From: Trebouxia sp. TZW2008
Taxonomy: Eukaryota > Chlorophyta > Trebouxiophyceae > Trebouxiales > Trebouxiaceae
Direction: 5' to 3'
Assembly: GCA_002118135.1 (NCBI GenBank)
Contig: BDIU01000155.1
Span: 310,001-374,000, forward strand
Length of the DNA stretch: 64,000 nt
Both the position numbers and the translations under genes were made by a program. Below, piece after piece: positions 1 through 10,036 of this stretch; the first letter of the stretch is position 1, and each line of letters begins with the position of its first letter. The notes below the pieces were generated by a model that had not been told where the DNA came from, did no database searches, and saw nothing but the letters and a program-made list of their open reading frames with translations.

Positions 1-2330
1 CGATCTGGGCCTGAGTGCTCAACAAACATGAAACATGCTGTAGTCAATGAGCGAGTCAAACCCTTTGTGAAGACCTATTTGCTGTGAGTATTTAGCTGAG
101 GCCTCCAACTGTTGCACATTCATTCATACAATTGATGGCCGGATTGCCCCAGATGCAAAACGCCCCTTGTAAGCCATCCCTCCCGTACAAGCAACTGTAG
201 CAGTTGCATGCATGGGCCATACAGTTTGAAGAAGGTGTCCTGCATCTAGTACAAAGCGCCCAAGTGCTACTTGATGACAGCATAGCTGCATGACCACAAG
301 CAGGCTCGTCCAAAAGTGCAGCATGACTCAGTGCCCTTGTCTTCATCAAAAAAGTAATGCTGGGTTTGCATCACTAGACAGTGCTCAAGATATTTGACAG
401 GATGCCTGCCTGATGGCAAGCAGGCTACTTCCAAGAAACGGTCCAAAGGAGCCAAAAGAATTGCAAACAAATGGCAGAACGGCATTCTGGCTCAGCGAGT
501 GCCATTCAGGGCTTTGACTTGGGTGGCAGAGCAGTCCTGTCTGCGAAACCACTACAAAGTGCTCTTGAGTGCTTTATGACAGTATGTCTGCTTGATGAGA
601 AGCATGCTGACTCAACACAACTGCGTTATGGCCCCCTCAGTGCTACTCAAGCCTTTGACTCAAAGGCAGAAGCAGCTTTGGGTCTGAAGCACTACAAAAG
701 GCTTTGAGCACTCTGTGACAGTGTGTCTGCCTGAACACAAGCAGGCTGGTCTGAATGGTGCATCATGACATGCTCAGACCCGTTCAAGCCTTTAACCCGA
801 GCTGTTGAGCAACTTTGGCTCTGGGCCATCACAACATGCTATACAGACTTTGTGGCAGTTTGTGACTCATGACAAGAAGACGCATTGTGGCTCTCACAGT
901 GCCATTCAAGCCTCTGACTTTGGTGGAGAAGCAGCCCTGAGTTTGAACCTTCAAGGTCTTCTGAGTGCTTTGTGACGGTGTGGTGCCTGACCACAAGCAG
1001 GCTGGTCTAGATGTTTTGTCACAACATACACAGTGCCGTTCAAGCCTTTGACTTGAGCTGTTGAGCAATGTTGGATCTGGACTTGAACAACATGCTATCA
1101 ACACTCTGTGGCAGCGCTCGTGACTCATGACAAGAAAGTGCATTGTGGCTCGCAAAGTGCCATTCAAGACTCTGACTTTGGTGGAGAAGCAGCCCAGAAT
1201 CAGACCTTCAAGGTGCTCTGAGTGGTTTGTGACAATGCGCCTGCCTGATCACACGCCTGTCATCAGGAATCCACATCATCACAAAGTACTCAGAGCGTTT
1301 TGTACTGGTTCAAGTGAAAGACTGCTTTGCCACCCGAAGCATCACGACTTACCCGATGCCACTCCAAGCCATGACTTGAGAGGAGAAGCAGTCCTTAGTC
1401 TCAACCGCTACAAGGTGATCTGAGTGCTGAGTGACGGTGTTCCTGCCTTGTCATCAGGCAATACAACATCATAAAGTCCTCGGAGCACTTTGCAGTGGTT
1501 AAAATGAGGGACTGTTTTGCCGCCCGAAGCATCACGACCTACCCAGCTCGTTCCAAGCTTTTGACTTGACTGGAAGATCAGTCCCACGTCTACACCAATG
1601 CAAAGTGCTTGGAGCACTGTTTGACAGTGTGTCTGCTTGATGGCAAGCAACCATTGCATTGTGACCTCAACTACAAAAGGACTCCTGGGTCTAGACAGGT
1701 ACAAAGTGCGTTTGTAACTCTTTGACTGTGTGTCTGCTTGATAGCAAGCAGACTGGATTTTGGGACCCTACGGAAATGCTAAAACAGCAGAAGTGCTGCA
1801 ATGAGGTGCGAATAGCATGCAAAAGAAGTGCAGAAACATGCCTAAATATGCATTATGGCTCACCGAATTTGAGCCTTTGACTCCGGGTGGCAGAGCAGTT
1901 CTGAGTCTGGCCACCTATGACGTGCTCTGCATGCTTTGTCACAGTGTATCTGCCGGATGACAATCATGTTATGGTGTCAGCCACACATGCTGTCACAAGA
2001 AAAGCAAAACGACTCTCCCAGTGCCATTCAAGCCTTTGACTCGAGTGGCAGTTGGTGACAGAGCAGTCCTGAATCCGAATCACAGGAGCTGTGTGCAGAT
2101 GCATCACAGCTCAGCACAGCAGCAGAGCAGCTAATTCAAATCCAAAAGGACGGCAAACGCTTGCGTTACAAAAGCGGAACACTGCATGATGTTGCATTTA
2201 GGCTCACCCAGTGCCGTTCAGGCCTTTGACTCGGGTGGCAGAGCAGTCTTGAGTCGTCACTACAGGAGCTGTGTGGGGTGTTGCATCACAGCCCGGCACA
2301 GTAGCAGAGCGGCCATTGAGAAACTGAGCT
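1..2330. repeat. Degenerate tandem repeat array, family A
   Basis: A diverged unit built around 'caagcctttgact' followed by a 'ggcagagcagtcctgagtctg'-like stretch recurs at about 507, 649, 787, 908, 1041, 1165, 1364, 1554, 2028 and 2219, with irregular spacing of 115 to 470 bases. A second block ('gtgtctgcctgatgacaagcag') alternates with it. No open frame survives across units. I see no gene here. The organisation resembles the exon-edge arrays elsewhere in the window, so these may be copies of an exon of a gene lying left of position 1, but no parent exon is visible. Confidence 0.75.
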
Positions 2331-2960
2331 TCCTGCTTGATCAGACTGAAGGTGTCATCAGTGGGGTAGATACCATAGACGCCCCTACCCCCTCCCTCTG
2401 AGGCTGGGGCGTCTTGACCTGGCTCATACACCTCCCAAAAACCCACACCCTGTATCAAGAGGAAGTGTGCAATTGGTGCAGCAGACATTTTGTTGATCAG
2501 GTTGAAGGTATCGTCAGTGGGGTAGATGCCGCAGCCCCTCCCCGCCCCCTCGCTCTGAGGCAGGGCTGCCTTGACCAGGCTCATACACCTCCCAAAAGTC
2601 CACACCCTGTATCCAGAGGAAAGATGAGATCAGCAAAGCAGAGAACCTGTTGATCAGCATTGAGGTGTTGTCAATGGGGTAGATGCGATATACCCTCCCC
2701 CCCCCCGCCCGATCCCTCTGAGGCAGGGGGTCCATGACCAGGTTCATATACCTCCCAAAAGCCCACACCCTGCACAGAAAGTAACCCTGAGATTGGCAAC
2801 ACGTAAGTCCCAGTGGCGAGTTTCAATGAGTCACAAAGAAACATTGGCAAACAACAGCCTGAGAGCCTTGTCAGTGCGGTATGCTGTAGGACCCCCTGCC
2901 CCCTCCCTCTGAGGCGAGGGGGTCTTGACCGGGGTCATATACCACACAAAGGCCCACACC
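2331..2960. repeat. Four-copy tandem repeat, family B
   Basis: Four copies of a unit containing 'ctctgaggc' (near 2396, 2553, 2716 and 2907; spacing 157, 163 and 191) followed by a cassette of the type 'catacacctcccaaaa...cacaccctg'. On the minus strand the first copies read as a short peptide with motifs such as 'FWEVYEPGQ' and 'GIYPTDDTF', each followed by a pyrimidine-rich or poly-G stretch. The shared minus-strand reading suggests that the unit derives from a coding exon, but the parent gene is not in the window. Confidence 0.7.
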
Positions 2961-3450
2961 CTGCACTGAACCTGAGTTAGGCAACATGCAAACCTCAGTC
3001 GTGAACTACTGTGTGTCCAAAATCAACTATCACTAAAAGGTGAAACCAGGTGAGGCTACATGATCTGATGGCAACTTCGGTGAATTTGTCAGATGTTGAT
3101 GCCCGGCACACCAAGCCATGGGATCCAAGCCACTTTGGGCTTTCTTGCCGCTGTATTCTGTGTTTGTGCACGTGCCCAGCAAGCTCAGCAACCCAAACTT
3201 TCAGTCAAGCCTCTTGTAGCCTCAGCAAAGGTCAGTCAGCCCAGTGCTCATGGCTCACACTCTCAGAAGCACAAGGCAAGCGCACAAGGTGCACAGCAAT
3301 AGGCACAAGAGGCAAGCTGTGCAACAGATGAACAGCAGTATGAAATAGATGGCGCAGGGGAATGAATGCTCATTGGCATGGGCTATTTCACTATTCACTG
3401 TCATGCCAACACAAATGAAAGCAATGTCCACCCCATCACATCAGCATTGC
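2961..3450. other. Spacer without recognisable gene
   Basis: About 490 bases between two repeat arrays. Short open frames exist on the plus strand, but none has splice signals, a recognisable motif or support from context. I see nothing here that I can name. Confidence 0.5.
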
Positions 3451-3454
3451 CTTT

Positions 3455-4033
3455 CACATGAGCACGTACAGTAGCAGACCTTGATGGGTTTGCCAGCATC
3501 AGTGAACTTGTGAATCTCATCAAAAATAATGCTTTAGCACTGGGTGCACTAAGCCACGTCAGCTCCCATTGTCAGGGTCACTGCGCACTGTCAAGCGCAT
3601 GCAAAATAGAGCAACGTAGACGCTCACTCAACCTGTTGGCATGCCTTTCACATGAGCACCATACAGTAGCAGACCTTGATGGGTTTGCCAGCATCAGTGA
3701 GCTTGTTGATATCATCAAAGATGATGCAGCAACACTGGTTGCACTAAGCCACGTCAGCTCCCATTGTCAGGGTCACTGCGCACTGAGATGGCCATGCAAA
3801 AGAGAGCAACACACCAACTCAACCCATCGGCATTGCCTTCCGCATGAGCACATACAGTAGCAGACCTTGATGGGTTTGCCAGCATCAGTGAACTTGTGAA
3901 TCTCATCAAAAGTAATGCTTTAGCACTGGGTGCACTAAGCCGCGTCACCTCCCATTGCAGGGTCACTGCGCACTGTCAAGCCCGTGCAAAATAGAGCAAC
4001 GTAGACCCTCACTCAACTTGTTGGCATTGCCTT
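3455..4033 (-). repeat. Three decayed copies of the last mannanase exon
   Basis: The plus-strand segment starting 'gcagaccttgatgggtttg' occurs at 3474, 3669, 3860 and, in the real terminal exon, at 4055 (spacing 195, 191 and 195). Read on the minus strand, every copy encodes a variant of '[15 protein letters not shown]'. The three extra copies lie downstream of the gene's stop codon and carry substitutions and stops, so they look like a 3' tail of tandem exon ghosts rather than used exons. Confidence 0.9.
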
Positions 4034-7000
4034 TCACATCAGCACCATACAGTAGCAGACCTTGATGGGTTTGCCAGCATCAGTGAGCTTGTTGATCTCA
4101 TCAAAGATGATGCCGTAGTACTGGTTGCGCTGGGCCATGTCCGCTCCCACTGTCAAATTGATGAACTTGCCAAACTCCTCCAGGATGACCTGCAGCATAC
4201 GCAACCCTGAAGGGACACCCTGAAGGGAAACCCTGAAGGGAAATCTTCCAATGGCATCAATGGCAGTGACTTGATTGTAACTTGCATGAATAGGAGTAAG
4301 GCGCAAAATCGCTACATCAAGCCTGTTGACACAACTGTGGGAAGTTCTGAAGTCTCTGTTAACCTCCCTAAGGATCATGACAGATGCGCATGCACATGGA
4401 TGCCTGCATGGTGGAATCATTCCTCGTGCTAAGGACTTGCGCAAGACAGCTTTTCAGCCTGCACCTGACTGTGCATAGCTGTGAAGTCCCTTTGTTGCCG
4501 TGCAATGCTCACAATCAGTCACATGAGTGAGGCCTGGCCTGCTCAAGCAAGCTTACCGGCTTGTTGAGCTGGATGCCATCATTAGCATGGCACTCAATCC
4601 AGTTCCTCTGGAATGTCTCGCTCACATTCTGCAGGGCATACATGCGTGGTGCTCAGCGCTGCCAATTTTCTGCCAGATCTGCAAAAGCAGCGTTGATTGC
4701 TGGCAAAACGGTCCCACATCAGAAGAAAGCTTGCAAACAGGCCTGGAGTCAACTCTGCAGAGCAAGCTGCTACACCAATGCAGGTCGGTTGCTGTTTCTT
4801 AGCATTTATGCTGCAGGGGTCAGCGCATGCAAAAGCAACTATCTGATCAGCGGGGAGGAAGGGTGTTGCAGCAAAGCTTTCACTCTGACATGGACAATTG
4901 TGCAGAGCAAGAAGGCTGACCCCTGGTTGCCAGTTGTCAATCCAGGAGTGGAAGGCGATGAAGTCAATGTCTGGTGAGGCATGGTCTGCAACAGCATCTT
5001 GGCCTGTGGCTGGAACCCAGCTCACCCACCCAGCTGCAAGTCACAAGCAATGTCTTAACAAATCTGCAAATCATTCACAATGCCGCAGCTGCAAGTCATT
5101 CATTCATCAAGCTTGGGCAGCACAAGTCTGGACAGCCTTGACATGCCACAGATCTCAACAAGCCTGCATCAGGTCATGCTGTTTTTACGTGCAAAATTTA
5201 CAATGACTTGCCTGTCAAAAGGTGAGATATACAAAAAGTACCAGCAGCAGACTAGATGATAGCATGCAGCTCACAACACTGCAGGGTAGCTGACTCTAGA
5301 GTCACAAGATATTGACGATGCATGTGAGAGTTGGCTACAAGCAGCAAGCACTCTCATGGGCAGTCTCATGCCCAAAACTCATATCATTCTGCCTACATAC
5401 CACAGGATGCTTTGATCTGTAAGGCCCAGTGTCAGACAGCGGATATTGAGGGAGAGTTGCTTACGAGCACTGGATGAGGGGTTGCAGTAGGTTTGGTTCT
5501 GGGTACTGGTGTAGAAGCCCTCCTCGCCAACAGTCAGCAGGTGGTTGGAGTCCAGGCTCTTCACATATGCAGCCATCTCATTCACCCAGTTCTGCATAAA
5601 GTCATTTTCTGAGCTTGCAAACGCTGCCACCCATTACCATCAGCAGCACAAACACATATGATGATGACAATTAGTATTTTCACAGATGTGATGCCAGCAG
5701 AGCAGTCAGTGTGCTTAGACTCATGTACATTAAACATTGGCAAGAGCATTGGTGCAGGAGGCCCAGGGACATTAGTCGAGACACTGATGCAAGAAAGTGA
5801 TCAGGGATGCGCATAGAGATGATGGCAGCAGGGCAGTCAGACTAGTTGTCATGCAGACTGAAGGATGTCAGTCACTTTGAAGAGCGCTCATGCAATCGGC
5901 TCAGTGACATTGGTTATTGGCAGAAATTCTGATATGAGAGGGACATCAAGGTCTCTCAGGGACATGAAATCAGCAGGGTAGTCACTTTTGCATTGCCGCA
6001 GACTAAAAGGTGCAAGTCACTGTAAAAAGCTCTGATGCAAGGGCCCTAGGGACATTGATCACTGGCAAAGACAATGACGCGAGAGGGACAAATATAAGCA
6101 GGGGGCTGACAGGTGACAGAGGCGCTAATGAGCTGATGCAAGAGGGTCGTTGAGAGTGTGCATAAAGACACTAATGCAAGTGGGGCACATGTAGGTGTAT
6201 GAACACTGATACACAAGCATCACGAAGGGTGCTCACAGAGATGGTGCCAGCAGGGCAGTCACTGTTGCATCTGGGCTCATTGATCAAGTCCCAGGCAAAG
6301 ATGGTGGGGTCTTCACTGTACTTGCGCCCATTGATGGTGTTCACCCTGCTGGTGATAGCCTGCACATTGTTCTTGTACAGCTGCATGACCTTGGGGTTGG
6401 TGAAGAAGTCCACATGGTTGGCAGCACCCGCCCATCCCACATACTGATCCACACCCTCTACCCAGTTGTCCACAAAGGCCATGATCACCTGCAGCAGCCC
6501 AAAGTTTGAGCCAAAGCGCATGCACACTGTTCTTTTACAGCTGCATGACTTTGGGGTTGGTCAAGAAGTCCACATGATTGGCTGCACCTGCCCAGCCCAC
6601 ATACTGATCCACACCCTCTACTCAGTTGTCCACAAAGGCCATAGTCACCTGCAGCAGCCCAAACCTTTGCCCAAACAGGCAGTCAAGTTGTGGATATCAG
6701 CTCAACAGGCACAGGCACAGCCACAGCCACAGCCATTGGGTGTGAGCAGAATCACGCGTCTATTCAGCAGCCCGTAAATGAAACAGGATTGAGCTGTCAC
6801 AGCTGAAGAGGCAAATGGCTGCAGAGTGTTGGCCAGACCAACCATGCAAATGATGTAACTCCTGTGCTCAGTTGTTTGTGGCCTCAGTGCACCTGACTCA
6901 GGCCCATCAAAGCGTAGGAAAGGCTCAACTCTTACCTTCAGGTTTCTCTGCCTAGCCTGGTCCAAAGTGTAGTCAATGCCCCTGAAGATGTTCTCATTGT

Positions 7001-7947
7001 ACACGCCTGGTGAGGTCTGGAAAGGTGCTCGGTTGAAGCCCACAGTCTGAGCCCAGATGCGCATGACATTCAGGTCGTTGGCCACAGCAGTGTCCATGTA
7101 GCTCCTGAGCAACTGCACAACATGCAATGTCAGCTTGTAGAGGTCTGACCTCTTTGGACTCAGCTTGAAGAGGTCAGACTGCTTGGCTGGCAACAGCATA
7201 GATTGTGACTGGTTGGATCTTGACAGATTTCAAAGCAACAGCGCAAGAAGGCACAAAATGAGCCTGGACAGCTGCGCTGTCAGGTCAATGCTCCTGTGTT
7301 GGAAGGAGCATCTGCCAAAGCAGAACAGCAAGTTTGACGGCTGCAGTCAGCAAGCACAACGTGCAGAGGTAGTGGTCATCTGCAAAACTAGTTTTGAGCA
7401 GAGTGAGCAATGTAGCAGAGTTGACTGCAAGGCAGTGATGCTGACACCACACACCTGTGGGCCTGTTGTGTTGGCAGGCAAACTGGCTCCAAACAGCACT
7501 GGAGCACCTTTTGCTGCCTCCAAAACTTCCCATCTGCACCGAACAACACGCCGCTAGCATGCATGTGCAACAGCTTCAACAATAGCAAATCTATCAAGCA
7601 GAGTGCATAACGCTGCCTATGTCTGAACTGCTCAGGGGCATTCAAGCTGGCGAGAGTTGCTATGCTTACTGATTGAAGATAGCAGGAAAGAAGGTCTCGC
7701 AACCAAGCTGGAAGTTGTTCTCAGGTCCAACAGAGGCAAAGTGCGTGGTGTCCACCTGCAGTACGGGTGCGTGGTTGATTGCGGCGCCAGCACGTGCATT
7801 GCAGCCTTGACTGCGCGATCAACATGGCATGGCGACAATACGCATCAGCATTGATCCGACGGAGGTCACCGGAGGTTGAGCGGTGGCAGTAGCCAGCAAA
7901 GCAGTCATCATCACCACAGGTCCCGTTATGCAGAGCCATCTGCGCAT
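4034..7947 (-). CDS. Secreted GH5-family endo-1,4-beta-mannanase, multi-exon
   Basis: Hydrolyses beta-1,4-mannan; the protein is probably exported or wall-directed. The start at 7947 opens a 26-residue signal-peptide-like exon (7870-7947) ending 'ATATAQPP'. Further exons with matching phases are 7670-7755, 6936-7112 ('[14 protein letters not shown]'), 6237-6488, 5465-5623, 4921-5033 ('[14 protein letters not shown]'), 4557-4628 and 4034-4189. The catalytic acid/base lies in 'DLINEPR' (exon 6237-6488) and the nucleophile in 'VILEEFGK' (last exon). Both are intact and in the order usual for GH5 mannanases. Phases imply one short exon still unplaced between 7670 and 7112 and another between 6237 and 5623. 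The last exon either stops at 4034 or splices after 'GKPIK' into sequence lost in the ghost array, since the usual C-terminal 'GxxFW' strand is not seen. Flanking introns carry exon ghosts. Confidence 0.87.
6361..6680 (-). repeat. 160-base tandem duplication of a mannanase exon edge
   Basis: Bases 6361-6520 (acceptor plus the 5' half of the exon encoding '[19 protein letters not shown]') are repeated almost exactly at 6521-6680. In the second copy the Trp codon of 'VDNW' is TGA, so splicing into it would end translation. The period of exactly 160 is not a multiple of three. Confidence 0.9.
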
Positions 7948-9248
7948 GCTGTGAGGCTTCTTGTCTGCTGGCGGAAGCTGGGACCTGCGGTGTCGGGCCA
8001 AAAGCGGCAACCAATGCTGCTGTTTGTGGCCCTGCTGTCGTGCCTTGGCGGTGCTGTCAGCCGACCAGTTCCTGCTCTGAACTGCGGCGGTTATCAGATC
8101 ATATGACTGCGCCTGCATGCGCCGCAGCCCTGACATAACATCAGCGCTTGTACAACGTTGGCTGCTGCACCAGCCAGCTGGCTGGCGATCTCACTGTTTA
8201 CGTACACCCGCTTCGCCCTTTTGTAGGCGGGTTGTCTTGGACTGACAACTTGAAGCATTGGTTCAACGCCTGGTCTGACTGTGTGCTTTGCTGGAGCACT
8301 CTCGCATGAAGTGTTAGGCAGTGTTGCGAGGATCATGCTGATGCAAGCGCTGCATGGGAAACAAGATGTTGGAAGTACGCATGCCCATGCAGAATATCAT
8401 CGATGGATGACGCAAATGGACATTGTCACTGGCAGTGGCAGCATCACTCAGTGCTGGCATAAAGATGGCTGCCACAAAGACTGCTTTTCTGGGCACCCCT
8501 GGACATGTGTGGTTGTGCCACAGTGAAGCCTCATTGTGAAGGCAGCCAATCGTGCAGCCTGTACAATATGCTATGTAATGCAGCCCAGCAATGCATGTGT
8601 TGGAGGGCGAGCCTACAGTGAGCCTGTGCTGTGCTGTGCTGGGCTGAGTTACGCTGTGCTGCGCTAGCGCTGCAACGGGTTGGGCTGAACCGGCTTCTGC
8701 AGAGTAAGTACAGATCTGGTCCCCTCTGCTCAGAAGATGACCTTTGCTCAGCAAGTTTGACTGAACACAATGCTGGGCTATGCGGTGCTATTGCTTGTAA
8801 ACCTACTCTCTGCATGTAGAGGGCGTGTGCTGTTGCAGTCAAGAAATAAGGATTCAGGAGTGGCTCAGCAGCAATTTACCAGGTCGTGCTGGAGACCCTT
8901 ACACTGTAGATAAACTTGCAAGCAAGATGATCTGAACACGCTGGATGGGCCGCCTGTCTCTGAATATCACAACACCTTGCACACTTGTCAATCACTTTGC
9001 ACACTTGCCAATACTCTGGTGTCAAGACTGATTGAACCAATGCGCACACAACCTTTGAAAACTGTTTGTCCACAACTGCCACACTCACTGGTTTCCGTCG
9101 ATGAGTTGCTCTGCTGAGAGTACCTTGGCAACAAACACAACCTCTCAGTCACCTCACTGACTTGCTCATTGTGTAGTTATATGGCAGAGCCATGCATGAT
9201 ACAAGAAGGCCTGTGTGAAAACTTGGCCGAAACGTCGCACTGAGCTGT
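7948..9248. other. Intergenic stretch between two minus-strand genes
   Basis: About 1.3 kb. It should hold the 3' untranslated region of the membrane-protein gene that ends at 9249 and the promoter of the mannanase gene that starts at 7947. Several short open frames occur on both strands, but none shows motifs or consistent splice sites. There is a short 'gtgctgtgctgtgctgggctg' low-complexity run near 8625-8670. No gene recognised. Confidence 0.5.
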
Positions 9249-9824
9249 CTATTTGTTTTTGGATTCGCTCATCTTCTGGCCAGCTTCCTTATCTGCAAAT
9301 ATAGCACAGGTCTCAATGCAAGCGACAAAGCATAGCTTGACAGCCATGCAGTGCATGCAAGTCTGCTTACTTGGGAATATGTTTGCATCCCCCTCCTTCT
9401 TGCCAGCTGCGTGCATCAGCTTGCGGGTAGGCTGATTTTCAGCATACTCTGCACATGAACAAAGTGTGAATTGCAGTCACTAAAGGATCTGGCAGAAAGA
9501 AAGTACTGCCAGCAACACGAGTATTGTACCTTTTCCTTCTTTCTCTTTGTCCTTTCCAGGAATCTCAGTGTTTTTGTCTGTGATGCTACTATTGCTGGAG
9601 GGGTGCTTAACGTTTTGGAAGAATGCGACATAGCCTGCTAGCCCAATCGTGGCCGCCACTATCCCGTACAATGGCAATCGCTTTCCTGCAAGCAGACGAG
9701 CCTTTAAGTCCCGAGTTAGGCAACCCATGGTCAGGCAGATCGTTGATCAGAACATACCTTGAAACCAGGTTTCGGGCGTTGACTGTGTGTTCGCCCTGTG
9801 CGTGCCGGCCGTCTCCTGTACCAT
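9249..9824 (-). CDS. Small single-pass membrane protein, function unknown
   Basis: Four exons with fully consistent phases: 9758-9824, 9530-9685, 9371-9448 and 9249-9292, giving 114 residues that begin 'MVQETAGTHR'. Residues about 27-47 ('YGIVAATIGLAGYVAFFQNV') form one hydrophobic helix. The rest is polar and lysine-rich ('KDKEKEGK', then 'NQPTRKLMHAAGKKEGDA' and a C-terminal 'KMSESKNK'). No signal peptide precedes the helix. Size and topology fit an organelle-membrane accessory subunit, but I do not recognise a family. The exons are clean and carry no ghost copies. The gene is divergent from the glycosylase gene, with 212 bases between the two earliest start codons. Confidence 0.8.
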
Positions 9825-10036
9825 GTTCAATGGAACACACTCCCGACCACTCCTTAGATCGCTACTGATGGTCGGAATGCACCGCTGCATCCGCCATACT
9901 GATCGCTTACTGTTTGCACTGCAATCTGCTTTCTTAGTCATCTTGCTTCGGTCAAAATGCACTAGCTGTTGTCGAGAGCTGAACTGCTGAACGCTGTAGC
10001 AAAATCGCTCTGATTGCAAAGTTCAGCGCTCAGGGC
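9825..10036. promoter_or_regulatory. Divergent promoter region, membrane protein / glycosylase
   Basis: The 212 bases between the minus-strand start at 9824 and the earliest plus-strand start at 10037 must contain both promoters if both starts are right. I see no clear TATA box or named operator. The region is assigned from gene arrangement only. Confidence 0.45.

Noticed and set aside
3455..4189. Regularly spaced repeats considered as a CRISPR-like array
   Set aside because: The units are 190-195 bases with coding content and match a neighbouring exon; they lack short repeats with unique spacers, and the genome is eukaryotic.
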